Below, piece by piece: positions 1 through 5,906 of a stretch of DNA of 8,584 nucleotides. The notes beneath the pieces are model-generated. The model did not search any database. It worked only from the letters and a program-made list of their open reading frames with translations, and was not told where the DNA came from. The DNA is taken from NCBI GenBank assembly GCA_019038735.1, contig JAHOYW010000111.1, positions 1 to 8,584 on the forward strand, in the 5' to 3' direction. Every line of letters starts with the position of its first letter. The stretch's first letter is position 1. Position numbers and translations under genes: made by a program. Origin of the DNA: Victivallales bacterium (GTDB lineage Bacteria > Verrucomicrobiota > Lentisphaeria > Victivallales > Victivallaceae).

Positions 1-369
1 ACATGATCGAAGGCACAAAATAAGGACGCTCCGATTAAGATCACCCACGACACGCCAATGCCACAGAAACCATAACCGAAACGTCCAAAAAATTGAAAGG
101 AACGCCCGTATAAATAAATATACGGACGTAACTCTCAGCTCAGTGTTTCGGTTTAAAAATTTGGCGTATTTGGGGTGAAACGTCTGCTGAAAGTTCGTCT
201 AAGAACTATCAATAATTATAATTTTGGTTTACTTTATATTTTACCTCTTCATTGATTTATGTAAATATAATTGAACATTTTTTGTCAATTTGCAAGTTTT
301 GTATAAGCAAAAGATTAGATAAAACCCGGTATAGCTTAAATTCTTGAAAAAATAAAACTTTACTGCAAA
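1..369. other. Intergenic stretch with no supported gene
   Basis: I see no convincing coding region here. Two frames are open to the left edge: a + frame ending at a TGA near 178 and a - frame that would read as a hydrophobic peptide. Neither has a credible start with a Shine-Dalgarno site, so neither is called. What stands out is a foldable stretch at 74-153, listed separately, followed by very A/T-rich DNA from about 205 to 369 that could hold a promoter for the element starting at 370. I could not pick a convincing -35/-10 pair in it. Confidence 0.5.
74..153. other. Foldable stretch with a 9-bp closing stem
   Basis: AACCGAAAC at 74-82 is the exact reverse complement of GTTTCGGTT at 145-153. 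Inside this, GTCC (83-86) can pair with GGAC (124-127), and CCGTATA (106-112) is the reverse complement of TATACGG (119-125) around the loop AATAAA. The last two stems compete for bases 124-125, so only a shortened inner stem fits with the other two. The nested arrangement suggests a structured RNA or a protein-binding dyad. I see no known riboswitch or RNA family signature, and no second copy in the window supports it by covariation. Confidence 0.35.
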
Positions 370-603
370 ACTCGAACGCTCACGCCTTTTCAAAAATCGC
401 TTTGCTCTTTTTGAAAAGCTTCGGTTGCCTTTCGCTACGCTCAGGCTCAGCCTACGCAGAGTCTCGAGAACGGAACTGTTTAATTGCGCATGACCATTAG
501 ACTGCGCTAAGTGGTCATACTTAAGATTTTGTCCATTGGAGATGGACGACCAACAGACTTGCCTGTTGGATCGGCAACCGGAGGTCAATCCGGTTTTTTT
601 ATA
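370..603 (+). ncRNA. Putative structured RNA element, copy 1
   Basis: This is the longer of two related intergenic elements (the other is at 1752-1927). It opens with ACTCGAACGCTC (370-381) and ends with a 27-bp block (577-603) identical in both copies. Hairpins in order: an outer stem 371-375/464-468; an 11-bp A/T hairpin 386-396/408-418; an 11-bp hairpin 490-500/507-518 with bulged G511; 531-536/542-547 with loop TGGAG; 550-556/563-569; and the terminator hairpin 576-582/589-595 with T run. Stem sequences differ from copy 2 but pairing is kept. Relative to copy 2 it carries an extra segment of roughly 30 nt near 433-464. The terminator polarity implies transcription on the + strand, towards the 3' end of apbE. 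No ORF in it looks real. Function is unknown; a small RNA gene, a non-autonomous mobile element or an RNA partner of an absent protein are all possible. Confidence 0.6.
576..602 (+). terminator. Intrinsic terminator ending element copy 1
   Basis: AACCGGA (576-582) pairs with TCCGGTT (589-595) around the six-base loop GGTCAA. The T run covers 594-600 and is followed by ATA. This is a compact Rho-independent terminator readable only on the + strand; on the - strand no T run follows the stem. It stops 8 nt short of the apbE stop codon, so it would end + strand transcripts before they run antisense into apbE. Confidence 0.75.
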
Positions 604-607
604 TAAA

Positions 608-1687
608 CTAAGGTGATGGGCTTATTTTCAACTTGCCGATTTGGATAGTTTCTGTTTTTGATTTGTCTTTCGGGTTTCTTCTGACTATAAAAACTCCGAT
701 TTCTGGATTGGCTTTGCAGACTTTTTTTGCAAAGTCAATACCCAGTATAAAAATAGCCGTTGAAAGAAAATCCGCCTCACCGGCACTTGGATTAAGCACG
801 CTAACAGAAAGCATGTCCTCTACAGGTTTGCCGGTCTTCGGGTTCATTATATGGGTATAATGACGTCCTTTGATTGTTACATAGCGCTCATAGTTGCCGC
901 TTGTCGCGACAGCTTGATTATGCAGGGAAAGCTTGGCGCAGATTTTGTTTTTAGCCAATGGATCGCGGATACCGATGGTGTAGGATTTTTTTGGAGCCGG
1001 TGGACGTCCCAGACAATACATGTTGCCACCGAGATCAATGACTCCGTGTTTGATGCCCATCGCTTTAATTTTTTCTACCGCGCTTTGTACCGCTATTCCT
1101 TTAGCTATACCGCCAAAATCTATTGACATACCGGGAACGGTGAATTTGACCGTGTGTTTTTTATTGTCAAAAACTATCTTGTCAAGACCGGTTTTACTTT
1201 GCGCTTCTTTGATCTCTATTGCGCTGGGGAGCGTATCGCCGCGTTTGCGGTAGAATCCCCAAAGCAGCATTAGCGGACGGGCACTTACGTCAAAAGCACC
1301 TCCTGATTTAGCATAGTCACGGCGGGATGAATTAAATATATTCCAAAGCAGGGGGGAGCATTTGAATGCTTTAGTGTAAGCAGTTTTATTGAGTCGTGAA
1401 ATTTCACTTTCAGGATCAAAGATATTGCATACTTTCTCGATTTGAGAAAATATTTCGCTAATTTCGGCACTTGCTTTTTCGGTCAATTCAGTTTTTCCGT
1501 AAATAACAGTGTGGGCAAAAGTGCCCATGACAGTAAATTTACGTTCAGTTTTTTGCGTGTTGGTGTTTAGACTTGTATCTTTCGGGAATAAATAAATCCA
1601 TGTCAGCGAGCAAAGAATAGCTATAGTTAATACTCGCCAGTACTGTTTTTTTGAAGTGTTCATTGTCTCTTTATCAGATTTTCCCAT
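608..1687 (-). CDS. apbE: FAD:protein FMN transferase (ApbE family), membrane-anchored
   Basis: Known family role: ApbE moves FMN from FAD onto a Thr in flavoproteins such as Rnf/Nqr subunits and FMN-binding-domain proteins, acting outside the cytoplasmic membrane with Mg2+. The 359-residue product has a hydrophobic segment at about residues 18-34, then the ApbE fold. Family motifs seen: MGTFAHTVIY (54-63), GAFDVS (130-135), DFGGIAKG (190-197), DLGGN (218-222), ATSGNYERY (261-269), HIMNPKTGKP (279-288) and ADFLSTA (305-311), the last holding the metal/FAD-region Asp and Thr. Asn282 sits where many relatives have Asp. The only early Cys (26) lacks a good lipobox, so a signal anchor is more likely than lipidation. 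Start: ATG at 1687 has AAGGTG four bases upstream; the Met at residue 9 has no comparable site. No flavinylated partner gene is in the window. Both sides are flanked by copies of the structured element. Confidence 0.94.
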   Translation of the reverse strand: MGKSDKETMNTSKKQYWRVLTIAILCSLTWIYLFPKDTSLNTNTQKTERKFTVMGTFAHTVIYGKTELTEKASAEISEIFSQIEKVCNIFDPESEISRLNKTAYTKAFKCSPLLWNIFNSSRRDYAKSGGAFDVSARPLMLLWGFYRKRGDTLPSAIEIKEAQSKTGLDKIVFDNKKHTVKFTVPGMSIDFGGIAKGIAVQSAVEKIKAMGIKHGVIDLGGNMYCLGRPPAPKKSYTIGIRDPLAKNKICAKLSLHNQAVATSGNYERYVTIKGRHYTHIMNPKTGKPVEDMLSVSVLNPSAGEADFLSTAIFILGIDFAKKVCKANPEIGVFIVRRNPKDKSKTETIQIGKLKISPSP

Positions 1688-1691
1688 GATT

Positions 1692-1697
1692 CACCTT
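1692..1697 (-). promoter_or_regulatory. Shine-Dalgarno site of apbE
   Basis: AAGGTG on the - strand, four bases before the ATG at 1687. It favours this start over the in-frame ATG eight codons later. The hydrolase gene at 2095 has the same hexamer at the same spacing. Confidence 0.75.
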
Positions 1698-1751
1698 GTT
1701 TAATATTTTAATATACTTCTTTTTTACTTTAGCATATATCATTTGCATTCC

Positions 1752-1927
1752 ACTCGAACGCTCGCATCTTTTAAAAAATTCGTAAACTCATTTTTTAAAA
1801 GCCTTGCTTTTCGAGAACGGTACTTTACAGGCGCGGTAAACCGCGCCGAATTTCGCTCGTTAGAGACGAGCGACCAGCGTTTTCCGCCGCTGGACCACGG
1901 ACCGGAGGTCAATCCGGTTTTTTTATA
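1752..1927 (+). ncRNA. Putative structured RNA element, copy 2
   Basis: This is the shorter copy of the element at 370-603, lying between the divergent apbE and hydrolase genes. It shares ACTCGAACGCTC at its 5' end (1752-1763), CGAGAACGG (1812-1820) and the 27-bp 3' block (1901-1927). Hairpins in order: outer stem 1753-1758/1810-1815 (CTCGAA with TTCGAG); A/T hairpin 1768-1779/1790-1801; GC hairpin 1830-1836/1841-1847 closed by loop TAAA; 1854-1860/1866-1872 with loop TAGAG; 1874-1879/1888-1893; and the terminator hairpin. Positions 1855-1906 align without gaps to 531-582 of copy 1, with pairing kept despite substitutions. A weak -10-like TATATC at 1735-1740 lies 12 bases before the element, but no good -35 is visible. 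Function is unknown. Confidence 0.6.
1901..1926 (+). terminator. Intrinsic terminator ending element copy 2
   Basis: ACCGGA (1901-1906) pairs with TCCGGT (1913-1918) around GGTCAA, extended by a possible G-T pair (1900 with 1919), with seven T at 1918-1924. The sequence is identical to the terminator of copy 1. It insulates the hydrolase gene at 2095 from any transcript of the element. Confidence 0.75.
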
Positions 1928-1933
1928 AAAGAT

Positions 1934-1972
1934 TTGACACTACCGTTTAGAAGATATATTGTCATTTATAAT
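1934..1972 (+). promoter_or_regulatory. Candidate promoter region of the hydrolase gene
   Basis: A perfect TTGACA lies at 1934-1939. TATATT at 1955-1960 (15-bp spacing) or TATTGT at 1957-1962 (17-bp spacing) could serve as -10. A perfect TATAAT at 1967-1972 lacks a good -35 at normal distance. The DNA is very A/T-rich, so chance matches are likely. The position just after a terminator and ahead of the ATG at 2095 makes a promoter here expected. Confidence 0.4.
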
Positions 1973-2064
1973 AGAATATATGATTTTATAGAATATTCAA
2001 GATAATATTCATTACGCGTTTGACTAAATCTATATATTGAGCTTATATTATATCAATAGAATAT
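1971..2064. repeat. Three copies of ATAGAATAT upstream of the hydrolase gene
   Basis: The nonamer ATAGAATAT occurs at 1971-1979, 1988-1996 and 2056-2064, all in the same orientation, in the A/T-rich leader between the candidate promoter and the ATG at 2095. The second copy runs into the palindrome GAATATTC (1991-1998). They may be binding sites or only low-complexity sequence. Confidence 0.3.
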
Positions 2065-2084
2065 TTTAAAACACTTAATTAGTG

Positions 2085-2090
2085 AAGGTG
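2085..2090 (+). promoter_or_regulatory. Shine-Dalgarno site of the hydrolase gene
   Basis: AAGGTG four bases before the ATG at 2095; same hexamer and spacing as apbE. Confidence 0.75.
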
Positions 2091-2094
2091 AAAT

Positions 2095-3624
2095 ATGAGA
2101 AAGATAAAATTTATTTATTTGTTTGCGGCAATAATATCAATAATGGTGTTTGTAGCAGCGTGTAATTCTACTGATTCATCGGTGGGCTCGTATCAATCAG
2201 CTAAGGTTTTTCAAAAACCTTTATTTGGGAAAATTGCGAAAAAATCAGCGGCTTACGAGGGACCGGCACGTAATCCGGTTATCTTTATACACGGCTTTTT
2301 GGGAGCTCGTTTGCGGGATAAGGAAACAGGAGATTGTGTCTGGGGAGATTTTAGCGGTGAACAGATTATGGATGGTTTCAGTAAGAAATACATTCGTCAG
2401 CTGGCTTACCCCATGGAACTTGGTAAACCTCTGGAAGAATTATCTGATAACCTGGAAGCTGTGCAGTTATTGAGGAATATGAAAGTAAGTATCATGACAA
2501 TGGATTTCCGCATGGTTGCTTATCAATCTATAATCAATAGTCTGACAAAAGGCGGTTATATTCCTGAATGTATGCCTTTGCCTAAAGATAAAAAGTTCTA
2601 TTCATTATTCGCTTTTTATTATGACTGGCGTGACGATATTACTGAAAACAGTAAACGACTTCACCAGTTTATTATGCTTAGAAAAAAATATCTTCAAAAG
2701 AAATATGAAAAATATTATGGTCTTAAAAACTTTGACGTGCAGTTTGATGTAGTTACACACTCAATGGGTGGACTCCTGGCGCGTTATTATCTGCGCTATG
2801 GTGAACAAAAACTTCAACCTGAACATACTCTTATGCCGACTCTGGACTGGCGCGGCAGCAAAAATGTTGATAAAGTTATTATTGTCGGAACTCCTAATGC
2901 CGGTTATCTGGATACTTGTATTGAAATGACTCAAGGCTTACAATTAGACCCGCGTCTGCCCAAATATCCTCCGATGCTGGTCGGGACTTGGCAAAGCTAT
3001 TACCAAATGATGCCGGTCTTAGGTATGCGCGCGGTGATTTTGGATCACAAAGCAGGCAAACCTGAAGTTGATGTATTTGATCCAAAAGTATGGATTGCGA
3101 GAGGCTGGGGTTTGGCTAATCCTAGTCAAGACAAAGTGCTTAAGGTATTGTTGCCGAAAGTATATACAGCCGAGAAGCGGCGCGCAATCGCGCTTGATCA
3201 TTTGAGGAAATGCTTGAGAAACGCTAAAAAGTTCACCAAGGCAATGAGCATACACGCCAAACCGCCTAAAGATATTATGTTGATATTATTCGCTGGAGAC
3301 GCGGTAAAAACCAGTCGTACAGCAACAATAGACCCTAAGACTAAAAAATTGAAAGTCATAGAGTGGGCCCCGGGAGATGGAAAAGTTTTATCATCCAGCG
3401 CGCGCTTTGATCAAAGGGCAGGGCGCAAGTGGACACCATTTCCCATATCACCTATCAAGTGGCATGTAGTTATCAATGTCCAGGGAGCGCACATGGGAAT
3501 TATGAATAGCTATTCATTTCTTGATAACTTAAGTTATTATCTTTTGTCTTTCCCCTCAGTTAAAAGACATGAGGCGCATCTTTACTTTGAAAAATTAGAT
3601 AAAGACAAGAAAAAAGCAAAATAA
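2095..3624 (+). CDS. Lipoprotein alpha/beta hydrolase (LCAT/lipase-like)
   Basis: The 509-residue product is probably an esterase or lipase fixed to the envelope by a lipid anchor; substrate unknown. Residues 1-22 are a lipoprotein signal peptide ending in the lipobox VAAC, with Cys23 as the predicted lipidated residue. PVIFIHGFLGARLRD (61-75) resembles the oxyanion-hole strand of LCAT-like acyltransferases and lipases and is followed by VWGDF, also typical of that group. VTHSMGGLLARYY (220-232) is the nucleophile elbow, with Ser223 as nucleophile. GTPNAG (265-270) matches a conserved lipase segment. APGDGKV (425-431) offers Asp428 and GAHMG (464-468) offers His466 as the rest of the triad; Asp402 is an alternative acid. 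The C-terminus is Lys-rich (residues 501-509). The gene stands alone, preceded by a terminator and followed by a hairpin. Family assignment is by motif only; LCAT, PGAP1-like and triacylglycerol lipase groups are not separated. Confidence 0.85.
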   Translation: MRKIKFIYLFAAIISIMVFVAACNSTDSSVGSYQSAKVFQKPLFGKIAKKSAAYEGPARNPVIFIHGFLGARLRDKETGDCVWGDFSGEQIMDGFSKKYIRQLAYPMELGKPLEELSDNLEAVQLLRNMKVSIMTMDFRMVAYQSIINSLTKGGYIPECMPLPKDKKFYSLFAFYYDWRDDITENSKRLHQFIMLRKKYLQKKYEKYYGLKNFDVQFDVVTHSMGGLLARYYLRYGEQKLQPEHTLMPTLDWRGSKNVDKVIIVGTPNAGYLDTCIEMTQGLQLDPRLPKYPPMLVGTWQSYYQMMPVLGMRAVILDHKAGKPEVDVFDPKVWIARGWGLANPSQDKVLKVLLPKVYTAEKRRAIALDHLRKCLRNAKKFTKAMSIHAKPPKDIMLILFAGDAVKTSRTATIDPKTKKLKVIEWAPGDGKVLSSSARFDQRAGRKWTPFPISPIKWHVVINVQGAHMGIMNSYSFLDNLSYYLLSFPSVKRHEAHLYFEKLDKDKKKAK

Positions 3625-3643
3625 TGCACTGTTATCTCATTAA

Positions 3644-3675
3644 AGTAGTCGCAGCCTGCGCAAAGTGCGACTACT
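3644..3675. terminator. Hairpin between convergent hydrolase and nadE genes
   Basis: AGTAGTCGCA (3644-3653) pairs perfectly with TGCGACTACT (3666-3675) around a 12-base loop. AA before it and GTTT after it give short A/T flanks on both sides, so it may act weakly as a terminator in both directions, as often seen between convergent genes. The T runs are short, so this is a possible rather than a textbook terminator. Confidence 0.5.
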
Positions 3676-3704
3676 GTTTACAAACATACTTTAAAACTTA
3701 ACCC

Positions 3705-5621
3705 TTAACCCTTAATACTTTCAAGTCTTTTCAGCCATATTTCAGAACAGGCATCGGACGGCATGCGCCAGTCACCGCGCGGCGAAAGACTGATTGTTCC
3801 CACCTTTGGACCGTCCGGCATGCAGCTACGCTTGAACTGCTGCTGGAAGAAACGTTTTATAAAAAGCTTCAAAGTATTGAGAATCAGCTTATTTTCATAA
3901 GTTTTATCAAAGGCGATAGTTGCTAAGTAATATATTTTTTCCGGTTCAGCACCATATTTAATGAGCTGATAGAGGAAGAAGTCGTGTAATTGATAAGGAC
4001 CGATAATATCTTCTGTTTTCTGATTGATTTTACTGTTACGCTTATTGGGGAGCAGCTCAGGGCTGACAGGGGTGTCAATAATATCTTCCAGAATATTCTG
4101 TAGTTTTTTCTCTGAATTTTCCGCAACCCAGCCAATAAGGTAGCGTATCAAAGTTTTTGGAACAGCACAATTGACCGCGTACATTGACATGTGATCGCCG
4201 TTGTATGTTGACCAGCCTAAGGCTATTTCCGATAAGTCTCCAGTACCGACCAGCAGACCGTGTTCATGGTTGGCTATATCCATCAACAATTGAGTTCTTT
4301 CGCGTGCTTGAACATTTTCATAGGTAACGTCATGAATGTTTGGATCATGATTAATATCTTTAAAATGCAGTAAACAGGCATCACTTATATTTATTTCCTG
4401 AAATTCAGCACCAATAAATTTAATCATTTCAAGCGCGTTGTTGTAGGTGCGGTCAGTAGTGCCGAAGCCCGGCATGGTTACTGCCAGTATATCAGACATT
4501 GGACGTCCCAGCAGTTTCATGGTTTCAGCGCAAACCAGCAGTGCCAGAGTGGAATCAAGTCCACCTGAAACACCTATGACCAATTTTTCCGCTTTTACAT
4601 GTTCAAGACGTTTCGCAAGTCCCGCGGCTTGGATATTGAAAATTTCCTCACAGTGGATGTCGCGCTCGTCTGCGTTGGACGGAACAAAAGGATTAGCATC
4701 TATATGAGCATATTCTATTGTTGGTGAAGAAAAAACATCAGTCAGCAAAATTTCCCTGAAACATTTTTCAGTTTTCGCGTCTCCCATAGAGCTTTCGCTT
4801 AAACGAATCCCCTTAAGTTTTTGCAAGTCGATATCTGCGTAAATAATACTGCTTTCACGATGAAAACGTTCATTTTCAGCAACAATTTGTCCATTTTGGG
4901 CGATAATCGAATGTCCGTCAAAAACTAGATCAGTGCTTGATTCATGCACACCTGAAGATGTATAGATATAAGCTGCCAGACAATGAGCACTTTGTTGTTT
5001 TACCAGATTGCGGCGGTATTGAGACTTCGCAACCAGCGCGTTGCTGGCTGAAAGATTGAATATGCTTGTCGCCCCGGCAATTACCTGATGTGAGCTAGGC
5101 GGAATCACTCCCCACAAATCTTCACAGAGTTCTACTCCGAAAGAGAAATCCTGCCCGCCGGAAAATATTAAATCAGTTCCAAATGGCACGGAAGTCATAC
5201 AGATAGTTCCATCAGGAACAGTTTCGCCTGATTTAAAATATCTTTTATCGTAAAACTCCCGATAATTAGGATTGTTGCTTTTAGGAATGATGCCGCGGAT
5301 TTTACCTTCCTGCAGGACAAAAGCACAATTATAAAGAGCGTTTTTCCAGAAGAATGGCGCACCGACAATTATAATCATTGAGCTGCTGGCGAATGCCGCG
5401 GCTATTTCCTTTATTCCCGCCATTGCTTCCTGACGCAAAGCGGGTTGAAAAAATAAATCGCCGCAAGTATAGCCGGTAAGTGCCATTTCAGGGAAGGCTA
5501 CAGCGGATACTTCATGCTCTGAACATTCTTGAACACTCTTGATTATTTCAGCCGTATTAAAGGCAATGTCCGCAACTTTTATTTTAGGCGATGCCGCCGC
5601 AAAACGATAAAATCCAAACAT
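3705..5621 (-). CDS. nadE: Glutamine-dependent NAD+ synthetase
   Basis: This enzyme makes NAD+ from deamido-NAD+ (nicotinate adenine dinucleotide) and ATP in the cytoplasm, using ammonia released from glutamine. The 638-residue length and order match the long two-domain form. Residues 1 to about 290 are a nitrilase-type glutaminase: FPEMALTGY with Glu45, PKSNNPNY with Lys114 and GVELCEDLW with nucleophile Cys166. The synthetase domain begins near residue 325, with the ATP pyrophosphatase P-loop VSGGLDSTLA (351-360), GTGDLSEIALGWSTYNGD (459-476) and the conserved tail FKRSCMPDGPKVG (596-608) with SPRGDWRMPSDA (613-624). All expected catalytic residues are present. Start: ATG at 5621 has AGGAG eight bases upstream; an ATG seven bases earlier is out of frame and almost touches that site. 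The toxin gene ends 30 bases upstream with no terminator between, so nadE may be read from the toxin-antitoxin promoter. Confidence 0.96.
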   Translation of the reverse strand: MFGFYRFAAASPKIKVADIAFNTAEIIKSVQECSEHEVSAVAFPEMALTGYTCGDLFFQPALRQEAMAGIKEIAAAFASSSMIIIVGAPFFWKNALYNCAFVLQEGKIRGIIPKSNNPNYREFYDKRYFKSGETVPDGTICMTSVPFGTDLIFSGGQDFSFGVELCEDLWGVIPPSSHQVIAGATSIFNLSASNALVAKSQYRRNLVKQQSAHCLAAYIYTSSGVHESSTDLVFDGHSIIAQNGQIVAENERFHRESSIIYADIDLQKLKGIRLSESSMGDAKTEKCFREILLTDVFSSPTIEYAHIDANPFVPSNADERDIHCEEIFNIQAAGLAKRLEHVKAEKLVIGVSGGLDSTLALLVCAETMKLLGRPMSDILAVTMPGFGTTDRTYNNALEMIKFIGAEFQEINISDACLLHFKDINHDPNIHDVTYENVQARERTQLLMDIANHEHGLLVGTGDLSEIALGWSTYNGDHMSMYAVNCAVPKTLIRYLIGWVAENSEKKLQNILEDIIDTPVSPELLPNKRNSKINQKTEDIIGPYQLHDFFLYQLIKYGAEPEKIYYLATIAFDKTYENKLILNTLKLFIKRFFQQQFKRSCMPDGPKVGTISLSPRGDWRMPSDACSEIWLKRLESIKG

Positions 5622-5629
5622 GATACATG

Positions 5630-5634
5630 CTCCT
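5630..5634 (-). promoter_or_regulatory. Shine-Dalgarno site of nadE
   Basis: AGGAG on the - strand, eight bases before the ATG at 5621. It excludes the out-of-frame ATG at 5628, which would lie only one base away. Confidence 0.75.
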
Positions 5635-5639
5635 AACTA

Positions 5640-5653
5640 AATTTATATAAATT
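5640..5653. repeat. 14-bp A/T palindrome between toxin gene and nadE
   Basis: AATTTATATAAATT is a perfect palindrome overlapping the last bases of the toxin stop codon. Read on the - strand it also holds TATA-like hexamers about 10-20 bases before the nadE Shine-Dalgarno site, so it could contribute to a separate nadE promoter, but no -35 is evident. Confidence 0.3.
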
Positions 5654-5906
5654 ATTTTCTATATACATCTTTTCTATGTTGAATTCGGACAACTAAAACG
5701 CTGTCATTAATTATTGCGTAAATAACACGATAATTTCCAACTCTGTATTTTCTTAGCCCGGCAAAAGCTCCCTGTAGCTCAGGGTATTGATCAGCTTTTA
5801 CAGATAGTTCCGAGTTTAATTTATTCAGAATTCGGTTTGCTTCGGAAACAGCTATTTTTTTTAAGTCTTTTGAGACTGACTTTTTAAATGTGATATTATA
5901 AGCCAA
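5652..5906 (-). CDS. RelE/ParE-superfamily toxin
   Basis: The 84-residue product has the RelE/ParE toxin shape: N-terminal strand and Lys-rich helices (residues 3-40), then a basic sheet with LRKYRVGNYRVIY (51-63), LVVRIQHRKDVYR (71-83). The Arg (52, 55, 60, 74, 78), His77 and Tyr82 positions match residues used by ribosome-dependent RelE-like mRNA interferases, so mRNA cleavage in the ribosome is the likely activity; gyrase inhibition (ParE-like) is not excluded. The start is TTG at 5906: the frame is closed by a TGA four codons upstream, and no in-frame ATG lies near the start. It overlaps the antitoxin gene by 11 bases, so translation is probably coupled and kept low relative to antitoxin. 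Length is normal and all motifs are intact, so the toxin looks functional. Confidence 0.87.
   Translation of the reverse strand: MAYNITFKKSVSKDLKKIAVSEANRILNKLNSELSVKADQYPELQGAFAGLRKYRVGNYRVIYAIINDSVLVVRIQHRKDVYRK

Noticed and set aside
1..137. - strand frame open to the left edge reading as a hydrophobic peptide
   Set aside because: There is an upstream stop near 137 and no ATG or Shine-Dalgarno site; only weak GTG codons near the edge. It could still be the start of a membrane protein, but it cannot be supported.
241..588. Long - strand ORF (115 codons) across element copy 1
   Set aside because: It runs antisense through the hairpins of the structured element, has no recognisable domain, and the matching region of copy 2 does not preserve the frame.
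531..600. tRNA-like three-arm gene
   Set aside because: Hairpin order recalls D, anticodon and T arms, but stems are 6-7 bp with 5-base loops, there is no acceptor stem or TTCRA loop, and a T7 terminator replaces the 3' acceptor strand.
370..1927. Integron cassette with attC sites on either side of apbE
   Set aside because: The element ends do not pair with each other, no GTTRRRY/RYYYAAC cores are present, and the elements are longer than usual attC sites with a transcription terminator at one end.
1743..1928. + strand ORF (61 codons) across element copy 2
   Set aside because: Its span equals the structured element; conservation with copy 1 follows RNA pairing, not codons, and the frame is not shared.
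3698..3715. Telomere-like tandem TTAACCC
   Set aside because: Only two units plus TTAA, overlapping the nadE stop codon; most likely chance.
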